NCBI GenBank assembly: GCA_003279615.1
Contig: QCHM01000002.1
Coordinates: 93,511-157,510 of the forward strand
Source of the DNA: Prochlorococcus sp. AG-402-B19
GTDB taxonomy: Bacteria; Cyanobacteriota; Cyanobacteriia; PCC-6307; Cyanobiaceae
Direction: 5' to 3'
DNA length: 64,000 bases
A program made the translations under genes and the position numbers. This document shows, piece after piece, positions 57,690 to 64,000 of this stretch; the stretch's first letter is position 1; each line of letters begins with the position of its first letter. Below the pieces are notes generated by a model, which made no database searches, was not told the origin of the DNA, and was given only the letters and a program-made list of their open reading frames with translations.

Positions 57690-59286
57690 AAAGTTTAGTT
57701 TTTAAATACTTATTAAGATCAATGACACTATCAATTTTAAAAAAAATTGATAGATAATTAAATATTATAAGACTTATTCCTGAAGATACTAAGATTTTGA
57801 ATAATAAATATAAGAAGCCATAAGGCAAATCAATCATTTTAAAAATATAAAATGAGCTGATTCCAGATATAAAACCTATGAAAATAATTCTAAGGTTTTG
57901 GGATAGTATTCTAGATAAATTGAGGTACTCTAATTTTTCATTTAATTTTAATAATAAAAGTATACAAGCAAAAAAATTGACAAATGTAGTTGAAAAGACT
58001 AATCCATTTACACCTAGATTGAGAGGGGATAGTTCCCCCCAAGGACTTGATCCTCCTATTAAAAACCAGTCGAAAAATAAATTTAGAAATATTGCTATAG
58101 TTGATATTCTAAATGGTGTTTTTGCATCTTCAATACCATAAAAAACTCTAACTAATAGATCTCTTGATAGATAAAAAGGCATTCCTATTCCATACGCAAT
58201 TAATAGTTGACTTACAATATTTACCGCATTTTGATTAAATGATCCTCTTCCATATATCAATATAACTATTGGAGTTGAAAGTGAAATAAATATAGATCCT
58301 AAAAACACCATTGAAGTTAATGAAAGAGTTAATCCCTGATGAATTTTTTGTATTAATCTTATATGATTTTCTCGGGCCCTTAAACTTACAAAAACTGGTA
58401 ATAATGGAACTAAAATAGTGCTTGATATTATTCCAAGAGGTGCCTGAACCACAAAGTTTGCATAACTTAAAGTCGCGGCTGCTCCTGCTATTTTTGATGC
58501 GAAGAACAAATCTGTAAGAACATTAATTTGAATCATTCCTGAAGAAAGTGATGCAGGAGCAATCATTTTCCATGCCCTTTTTATTTCTGAATACTTTGCT
58601 TGTATTGAAAAACTTATTGCAAATAAACCCTTTTTAATTAAGTAAGGTATTTGAATTAAATATTGAGATAAAGCTCCTATAAATGTAGCTTTTGCAAGAA
58701 TAATTCCTCCTCTCAAATTCAATTCATATGGATCAATTATGTTTGCTTTGCTTATCCAAAAGTTTGATATAGAGATTATTATTACAAGACTCGAAATTAA
58801 TGGAGCTATAGAAGGGATGAAAAATTCTTTTTTGGCATTTAGCGATCCAAATGCTAGGCCTATTGATCCCGATAGGAAGATTATTGGAGACATTATTTTT
58901 AATTGTATGGAGGCTATTTCTTTTACCTCAGGGGTTAAACTAGGCCCCAATATATTGATTAGAAAATCAGATGCAAAGAAAATAAAGAAACTTATAATTA
59001 ATAATATTAAAGCTAAAATATTATTGATAGAACTTATGAATAATTTACTGTCTATTTTATTTTTATCTGCTAATAGTGTAACCATTGAGTTATGCAATGG
59101 TCCATTGATTCCTCCTAAAAGAACTAAGAAAAAACCAGGTATAATGTAAGCATAATTATATGCATCATATGAAGCGCTAATGCCGAAAGCACCAGCAATA
59201 ACTAACTGTCTTGCCATCCCTCCAAGTTTGCTTAATAAAGTTCCTGAAGTGACTACGAAAGCAATTTCTTTTATTGTTTTCGCCAT
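57679..59286 (-). CDS. murJ: Lipid II flippase MurJ (MviN family)
   Basis: Flips the peptidoglycan precursor lipid II across the plasma membrane. The 535-residue protein has about 14 hydrophobic helices of the MOP superfamily, starting VTSGTLLSKLGGMARQLVIA and with the conserved LSRDLLVRVFYGIEDAKTPF motif. It contains NVLTDLFFASKIAGAAATLS in the substrate cavity. No mur operon surrounds it, which is common. It is divergent from sfsA. Confidence 0.93.
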   Translation of the reverse strand: MAKTIKEIAFVVTSGTLLSKLGGMARQLVIAGAFGISASYDAYNYAYIIPGFFLVLLGGINGPLHNSMVTLLADKNKIDSKLFISSINNILALILLIISFFIFFASDFLINILGPSLTPEVKEIASIQLKIMSPIIFLSGSIGLAFGSLNAKKEFFIPSIAPLISSLVIIISISNFWISKANIIDPYELNLRGGIILAKATFIGALSQYLIQIPYLIKKGLFAISFSIQAKYSEIKRAWKMIAPASLSSGMIQINVLTDLFFASKIAGAAATLSYANFVVQAPLGIISSTILVPLLPVFVSLRARENHIRLIQKIHQGLTLSLTSMVFLGSIFISLSTPIVILIYGRGSFNQNAVNIVSQLLIAYGIGMPFYLSRDLLVRVFYGIEDAKTPFRISTIAIFLNLFFDWFLIGGSSPWGELSPLNLGVNGLVFSTTFVNFFACILLLLKLNEKLEYLNLSRILSQNLRIIFIGFISGISSFYIFKMIDLPYGFLYLLFKILVSSGISLIIFNYLSIFFKIDSVIDLNKYLKTKLFNL

Positions 59287-59355
59287 GGAGATTTGAAATA
59301 GAGATCTTTCATTTTTAAACTATTTTGTAGTTCTTTTTTAATGGGTGATACTTAA

Positions 59356-60123
59356 GTGATTGAAATTGGAAAACCGATTATTAAGTTTCCCCCTCTTGTA
59401 GAGGGAGTATTAATTAAGAGATATAAGAGATTCCTGGCAGAAGTTGAGTTGGATGATGGACAAACTGTTACTGCACATTGTGCAAACACAGGTCCAATGA
59501 AAGGGGTTTTATGGCCTGGTGGTCGAGTCAGGCTTAAGTATTCTCCTTCACCTAAACGTAAATTAGATTGGTCATGGGAGCAAGCTGAGGTGCCAAGTCA
59601 TAATGAGCTTAAGAAATGCTGGGTTGGTATTAATACATCTATGCCTAATAAATTAATTAGGCTTTTAGTTGAAGCAGAGTGCTTAGAGAAGCAATTTGGT
59701 CCGATTTCAAGTCTTCAAGCAGAAGTGGTTTATGGCGTAGAAAGTAAAAGTAGAATTGATCTTTTGCTCAATCCAGCCATGAGTAATAAAGATGATAGAA
59801 AAATATTCGTAGAGGTTAAAAATACGACCTGGTGTGAAAAATCATTAGCTTTATTTCCAGATACGATTACTACAAGAGGTCAAAAACACTTGAAAGAATT
59901 GATGAGTATTTATCCAAATTCAAGAGCAGTTTTAATTCCTTGTATTAGTAGAAGTGATTTAGAGCTTTTTGCACCTGGTGATAAAGCAGATCCTTTATAT
60001 GGAGAGTTATTTAGAGAGGCTATTTTGAATGGTGTAGAAGTGATTCCATGCGCATTTGGCTTCTTTTTAGATCAAATCACATGGGAAGGAGTAAAACCAT
60101 TTCAGCATTCACAAGAAAAATAA
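59356..60123 (+). CDS. sfsA: SfsA-family protein (sugar fermentation stimulation homologue)
   Basis: A 255-residue protein starting at GTG, with the family motifs RYKRFLAEVELDDGQTVTAH, CANTGPMKGVLWPGGRV and PDTITTRGQKHLKELMSI. VEVKNTTWCEKSLALFPD recalls a nuclease-like fold, and SfsA was named from E. coli, where its action is unclear. It lies alone between murJ and amt. The amt control region follows it. Confidence 0.9.
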   Translation: MIEIGKPIIKFPPLVEGVLIKRYKRFLAEVELDDGQTVTAHCANTGPMKGVLWPGGRVRLKYSPSPKRKLDWSWEQAEVPSHNELKKCWVGINTSMPNKLIRLLVEAECLEKQFGPISSLQAEVVYGVESKSRIDLLLNPAMSNKDDRKIFVEVKNTTWCEKSLALFPDTITTRGQKHLKELMSIYPNSRAVLIPCISRSDLELFAPGDKADPLYGELFREAILNGVEVIPCAFGFFLDQITWEGVKPFQHSQEK

Positions 60124-60280
60124 CACCATTAATTCGAGCTGAATAGATATATCTTAACTAGTTTGACTAGTGTTGTTTTTTGTTTTGCTTGTTATTGAGC
60201 TGTAAAAAATTCTTAAATTTTATTTTCTAAGACGAAAAATGTGTAAATAAAAACATTTTTTAAATATCAAACTGTTTTTC

Positions 60281-60294
60281 GTATAAACACTTAC
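60281..60294 (+). promoter_or_regulatory. NtcA box upstream of amt
   Basis: GTATAAACACTTAC is an exact match to the NtcA consensus GTA-N8-TAC, 88 bases before the amt start codon. A second, imperfect dyad GTAT-N7-ATAC lies at 60304-60318. ntcA is in this window, and amt genes are classic NtcA targets, so activation under nitrogen limitation is expected. I could not place a clear -10 box at the standard 22-base distance. Confidence 0.7.
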
Positions 60295-60382
60295 ATCTTA
60301 TTTGTATCTGTTGCATACATATTTAATAGTGTATAAATTTTGGATTAACTATCCATTTCTTTTTTCGAAGTAAGCATCATTT

Positions 60383-61873
60383 ATGACCACTGCTTTGCAA
60401 ACGCCTCCAAGGCGAACTACTTCCCGTCTACAAGACGCAAGTCTTTTAAATGGTCCTATGCTTCTTTTAAGAAGTATTAAAGGTTTTAGAAGAAGTCAGT
60501 CTTGGGCATGGCTAGCATCTGTCCCATTGGCACTTTTGGGTTTAGGTGTTTTCACTTTCTCTGCCCGTGCTGAGGTCGCTCTTTCAGATTTAACTGGACC
60601 TCAAGCCGCAACTTTTTTAGCAGATAACCTCTGGTTATTCATAGCCACAATCCTCGTTATTTTTATGAACGCAGGATTTGCAATGGTTGAAGCTGGTATG
60701 TGCCGTCAAAAAAATGCGGTAAACATATTGGCTAAAAACTTATTTGTTTTTGCTCTAGCTGTTACAGCCTACTGGGTGATTGGATACTCACTAATGTATG
60801 GCGGTTCAGTAATTGACGGATGGCTTTATTTCCAAGGCTTATTTGTTGATCCTGATCCTTCTGCTGCACTTGAATGTGCTGCGGCCGGCGATACAGGTTG
60901 TCTAGTACCAGCAGTTGATTTTCTTTTCCAATCTGCTTTTGCTGGAACTGCAGCAACTATTGTTTCTGGATTGGTTGCAGAGAGAGTCAAATTCGGAGAA
61001 TTTGTTGTCTTCTCTATTGTTTTAACTGCTTTTATCTACCCAATCGCAGGTAGCTGGCAGTGGAATGGTGGTTGGCTTGCTGAACTGGGATTTATTGATT
61101 TCGCTGGTTCATCCATTGTCCACTCTGTTGGAGGATGGGCAGGTCTTGTAGGAGCAATGCTTCTTGGACCACGTATTGGCAAATTTGTAGATGGAAAAGC
61201 TCAAGCTATGCCTGGTCACAATATGGCCATTGCTACTTTAGGAGCGCTAATTCTTTGGATTGGTTGGTATGGATTTAACCCTGGTTCTGAATTGGCTATG
61301 GATCAATACGTTGCTTACGTAGCGGTAACAACAACATTGGCAGCAGCTGGTGGTGCAATAGCAGCCACAGTTTTATCTACAATTACTTCTGGGAAGCCTG
61401 ATCTAACCATGATCATTAACGGTATTCTTGCTGGATTGGTAAGTATTACTGCTGGTTGTGGCAACATGACCTTTGCTGGATCTTGGCTTGCTGGTGCAGT
61501 TGGTGGATTAATCGTGGTTTTTGCAGTAGCCGCTTTGGATTCTGCAGGTATTGATGATCCAGTTGGTGCTTTTTCTGTTCACGGTGTTTGTGGCGTTTGG
61601 GGAACTGTTGTTATCGGCCTTTGGGGCGTAGATGGCATGGATCCAGGATCTGCAGGAATTGGTCTTCTTAATGGAGGAGGAATCAACCAATTATTAATTC
61701 AAGCGCTAGGTGCCGCAGCTTATGGTATCTGGACTGTTGTGACATGTTGGATTGCTTGGCAAATTATTGGTGGCTTCTTCGGAGGCATCAGAGTTAGCGA
61801 AGCGGAAGAGACCCAGGGCCTTGATATTGGTGAGCATGGAATGGAGGCCTATCCTGACTTTGCTTCTAGTTAA
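60383..61873 (+). CDS. amt: Ammonium transporter (Amt family)
   Basis: Plasma-membrane ammonium channel/transporter, the main route of reduced nitrogen uptake in Prochlorococcus. The 496-residue protein has an N-terminal extension of about 40 basic residues before the first hydrophobic segment (WLASVPLALLGLGVFTF), then the Amt core: FMNAGFAMVEAGMCRQKNAV, HSVGGWAGLVGAMLLGPRIG, and the pore-lining DPVGAFSVHGVCGVWGTVVI with the twin histidine region. About 11 helices are expected. An NtcA box precedes it and a strong terminator follows. Confidence 0.97.
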   Translation: MTTALQTPPRRTTSRLQDASLLNGPMLLLRSIKGFRRSQSWAWLASVPLALLGLGVFTFSARAEVALSDLTGPQAATFLADNLWLFIATILVIFMNAGFAMVEAGMCRQKNAVNILAKNLFVFALAVTAYWVIGYSLMYGGSVIDGWLYFQGLFVDPDPSAALECAAAGDTGCLVPAVDFLFQSAFAGTAATIVSGLVAERVKFGEFVVFSIVLTAFIYPIAGSWQWNGGWLAELGFIDFAGSSIVHSVGGWAGLVGAMLLGPRIGKFVDGKAQAMPGHNMAIATLGALILWIGWYGFNPGSELAMDQYVAYVAVTTTLAAAGGAIAATVLSTITSGKPDLTMIINGILAGLVSITAGCGNMTFAGSWLAGAVGGLIVVFAVAALDSAGIDDPVGAFSVHGVCGVWGTVVIGLWGVDGMDPGSAGIGLLNGGGINQLLIQALGAAAYGIWTVVTCWIAWQIIGGFFGGIRVSEAEETQGLDIGEHGMEAYPDFASS

Positions 61874-61904
61874 TTGGCTTGTTTAATTCTCTAACATTAA
61901 ATAT

Positions 61905-61935
61905 AAAAAAGCCCGGAATTTATCCGGGCTTTTTT
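61905..61935 (+). terminator. amt terminator
   Basis: Arms agcccgga (61910-61917) and tccgggct (61923-61930) pair with a 5-base loop and end in a T-tract, 32 bases after the amt stop codon. It separates amt from ispH on the same strand. Confidence 0.93.
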
Positions 61936-61994
61936 AGTGTGGTTTAATAGTGATGAGAATCCTATCAATTTGTTTTTCACTATTTTTAATTGAA

Positions 61995-63197
61995 ATGGAT
62001 ACTCAAGCTTTTAAGCAAACTCTTCATAAGTCAGATCGTTACAATAGGAGAGGGTTTGGTTCTGCAAATAAGCGTGCTCAAGCCCTTGCAGAGGCTTATC
62101 AAAGTAGTTTGATTGGGTCTATTAGAGAAAATGGAAATGAATTGGAGCATGGCCGACTCAAAGTGAAAATTGCAGAGGCTTTTGGATTTTGTTGGGGAGT
62201 AGAAAGAGCTGTAGCAATGGCTTATGAGACCAGAAAGCACTACCCGAATGAAAAGATATGGATTACTAATGAAATTATCCATAACCCCTCAGTCAATGAT
62301 CAGCTTAGGAAAATGGATGTTCTTTTTATTACTGAGGAGAATGGGATTAAAGACTTTTCAGGAGTTAAAGATGGAGATGTGGTAATTCTTCCTGCATTTG
62401 GTGCAACTGTTCAAGATATGAAAATGTTGCATGATAGAGGTTGTCACATTATTGATACCACTTGTCCATGGGTCTCGAAAGTTTGGCATACAGTTGAAAA
62501 GCATAAAAAACATACATTTACTTCCATTATTCATGGGAAATATAAACATGAAGAAACATTGGCCACTAGCTCTTTTGCTGGAACCTATCTAGTTGTATTT
62601 GACTTGGATGAAGCTAATTATGTATCTGAATATATTCTTGGTAAAGGAAATAGAGATGAATTCTTAAAGCGTTTTGCAAAAGCTTCTTCAGCAGGTTTTG
62701 ATCCAGATAAGGACTTGCAAAGAATTGGGGTCGCTAATCAAACAACAATGCTGAAAAGTGAAACAGAAGAGATTGGAAAATTATTTGAAAAAACGATGTT
62801 AAAACAATATGGCCCTGCTGAATTAAATGAACACTTTCTAGCGTTTAATACTATTTGTGATGCTACGGAGGAAAGACAGGGCGCAATGTTTTCTCTTGTG
62901 GATGAACCGCTTGATCTTATGGTTGTTATAGGGGGTTATAACTCTTCTAACACTACTCACCTTCAAGAAATAGCTGTTAGTAGGGGGATTCGCTCTTTTC
63001 ATATTGATACTCCTGCGCGAATTGGAGAAGATACAAATACTATTACTCATATGCCACTTGAAGGCGAATTAATTACTGAGAAGGAATTTCTTCCCGCTGG
63101 CAATATAAAAGTCGGTATTACTTCTGGTGCGTCTACTCCAGATCGAGTAGTTGAGCATGTTATTCGTAAGCTTATGAGAATAAGTGAAAAAGATTAA
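61995..63197 (+). CDS. ispH: 4-hydroxy-3-methylbut-2-enyl diphosphate reductase
   Basis: Last enzyme of the MEP pathway, giving IPP and DMAPP through a 4Fe-4S cluster. I start at ATG 61995 ([20 protein letters not shown], 400 residues), the usual cyanobacterial start, although the frame extends to a GTG at 61950. Cluster cysteines are C66 ([12 protein letters not shown]), C157 (DTTCPW) and C288 ([11 protein letters not shown]). The long-form N-terminus is typical of cyanobacteria and plants. It lies just after the amt terminator. Confidence 0.96.
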   Translation: MDTQAFKQTLHKSDRYNRRGFGSANKRAQALAEAYQSSLIGSIRENGNELEHGRLKVKIAEAFGFCWGVERAVAMAYETRKHYPNEKIWITNEIIHNPSVNDQLRKMDVLFITEENGIKDFSGVKDGDVVILPAFGATVQDMKMLHDRGCHIIDTTCPWVSKVWHTVEKHKKHTFTSIIHGKYKHEETLATSSFAGTYLVVFDLDEANYVSEYILGKGNRDEFLKRFAKASSAGFDPDKDLQRIGVANQTTMLKSETEEIGKLFEKTMLKQYGPAELNEHFLAFNTICDATEERQGAMFSLVDEPLDLMVVIGGYNSSNTTHLQEIAVSRGIRSFHIDTPARIGEDTNTITHMPLEGELITEKEFLPAGNIKVGITSGASTPDRVVEHVIRKLMRISEKD

Positions 63198-63259
63198 TTA
63201 GGATAAATCACAATTTTGACCCAATTTCTCGTAGGATAGATTTTCAATATTTAGCGAAG

Positions 63260-63796
63260 ATGGCTCAACCTACAAATTCTTCTAATATTAAAGATAATGA
63301 CTCACAAAAGGTTGAAGTCGTTGTTCAAAGTCCTGAAGGGGAGGTGAATATTTTTGGAGAACTCTCAATATTAGTTCTTAGAGTTAGTTTTAGTTTGTTG
63401 ATGGTTCATCATGGTTTGGAAAAATTAAATGATCCAGGTGGATTCGCTGAATTTGTTGTTGGTAAATATTTCAGCTTTCTGCCAGGCGATCCTGTGATTT
63501 GGACATATATGGCTGCAGTAACCCAAATAGTTTGTCCAATTGGACTTGCAACTGGAGTATTGGCAAGATTATCTTCTTTAGGCTTATTCTCTACAATGAT
63601 ATTTGCTTTGTATTTTCACTTTATAGACACTGGCTTAGAAGGATTCCCTTTTGCTGTAGTAGAAAATCACAATTATATATTTGAATTGTCTGCTATTTAT
63701 GCTGCAATCTCATTTTATTTCTTATGCGCTGGACCTGGAAGACTATCACTTTTTAGAAAATCTAATAAAATAACTTATTATCCAAAGGGTACATAA
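63260..63796 (+). CDS. DoxX-family membrane protein
   Basis: A 178-residue protein with a polar N-terminal tail (about 1-30) and four hydrophobic helices. ILVLRVSFSLLMVHHGLEKL, GFAEFVVGKYFSFLPGDPV and FAVVENHNYIFELSAIYAAI fit the DoxX family, which is related to a quinol oxidase subunit and to thiosulfate dehydrogenase partners. Its electron partner is unknown. It is downstream of ispH on the same strand, separated by 62 bases, and convergent with purH. Confidence 0.82.
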   Translation: MAQPTNSSNIKDNDSQKVEVVVQSPEGEVNIFGELSILVLRVSFSLLMVHHGLEKLNDPGGFAEFVVGKYFSFLPGDPVIWTYMAAVTQIVCPIGLATGVLARLSSLGLFSTMIFALYFHFIDTGLEGFPFAVVENHNYIFELSAIYAAISFYFLCAGPGRLSLFRKSNKITYYPKGT

Positions 63797-63864
63797 TTTA
63801 ATGAAATGTGTGATTTAAGGTAATATTTTTAAAATTAAAAAATCAATATTTTTTTGAATTAATA

Positions 63865-64000
63865 TCAATGTAAAAAGTGTCTTTTCCCCGTAAGAATCAT
63901 TTTTAATCCTAATTCATTGCAAGCATTAATTGAGTCTTTATCTCTAATACTTCCTCCGGGTTGAATTATAGAACTAATACCATAATCAGCTGCCATCTTT
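63865..64000 (-). CDS. purH: Bifunctional purine biosynthesis protein PurH, C-terminal fragment
   Basis: The last 44 codons are seen on the minus strand: [20 protein letters not shown] and [20 protein letters not shown] ending in H. The [10 protein letters not shown] and TG(K/V)RHF motifs are diagnostic for the end of PurH, which performs AICAR formyltransferase and IMP cyclohydrolase reactions. The rest of the gene lies beyond the right edge. Stop at 63865-63867. Confidence 0.93.
   Translation of the reverse strand, partial: KMAADYGISSIIQPGGSIRDKDSINACNELGLKMILTGKRHFLH

Overview
The window is a compact, AT-rich chromosome segment of a marine picocyanobacterium, almost certainly Prochlorococcus. 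A low-light, NATL-like lineage is my guess from base composition and gene content, not a computed result. The evidence is oxygenic photosynthesis genes (psbA, psbO, psbH, psbI, ycf20, ycf66, crtR, cp12), carbon-concentrating genes (sbtA, sbtB, bicA), ntcA and amt, many cyanobacteria-only DUF families (DUF2301, DUF3084, DUF3146, DUF3177, DUF3181, DUF3769), very short intergenic gaps, and frequent TTG/GTG starts. I see no mobile element, prophage, rRNA or CRISPR array. It reads as core genome.

Layout. 1-1.8 kb: a truncated CobD-like aminotransferase, pyrD and rnhA (minus). 1.8-5.3 kb: the secE-nusG-rplK-rplA-rplJ-rplL cluster (minus) with an L10 leader RNA and a terminator that ends against rnhA. 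5.4-11.7 kb: a ClpB-type disaggregase, enolase, a UbiB-family kinase-like protein and a small coiled-coil protein. 12-16 kb: a thioredoxin-reductase-like flavoprotein facing the sbtB-sbtA-bicA bicarbonate uptake cluster. 16-22.4 kb: a DnaJ-like protein, hemB, a glyoxalase-fold protein, mutS2, obgE and a small cysteine-containing protein. 22.4-25.5 kb: a CP12 variant, DUF2301, a glutathionyl-hydroquinone-reductase-like GST, an aspartoacylase and a 44-codon reading frame. 25.7-34.8 kb: psbA, aroC, eda, ftsH, sat, psbO, coaBC and ycf20. 34.8-41.6 kb: pyrB, mpg, gatC, crtR, tRNA-Leu(UAG), ycf66 and ileS. 41.7-49 kb: DUF3177, trmB, txlA, thyX, dcd, a CobO-like protein, ntcA, DUF3084, a RuvC-fold protein, DUF3146 and pth. 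49-52 kb: tatA, psbH, psbI and an LptD-like outer-membrane protein. 52-57.7 kb: leuD, leuC, cinA, glyA, tRNA-Arg(ACG), DUF3181 and a small conserved protein. 57.7-64 kb: murJ, sfsA, amt, ispH, a DoxX-family protein and the 3' end of purH.

How the genes work together. Inorganic carbon is taken up by SbtA/BicA, and CP12 would tune the Calvin cycle while Eda belongs to the Entner-Doudoroff route. NtcA is encoded here, and a perfect NtcA-type box sits in front of amt. CobO-like, dcd and thyX form a tight transcriptional unit around deoxynucleotide supply. Photosystem II appears as D1, PsbO, PsbH and PsbI, with FtsH and ClpB as quality-control factors.

I found no complete new system. The most interesting signals are proteins whose expected catalytic or regulatory motifs are missing: the CobO-like protein without a Walker A lysine, the thioredoxin reductase without NADPH motifs, SbtB without the C-terminal cysteine motif, and CP12 without the N-terminal cysteine pair. 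There are also one or two very small reading frames and several RNA-level structures (L10 leader plus an extra hairpin, psbA leader hairpins, and a terminator touching a start codon).
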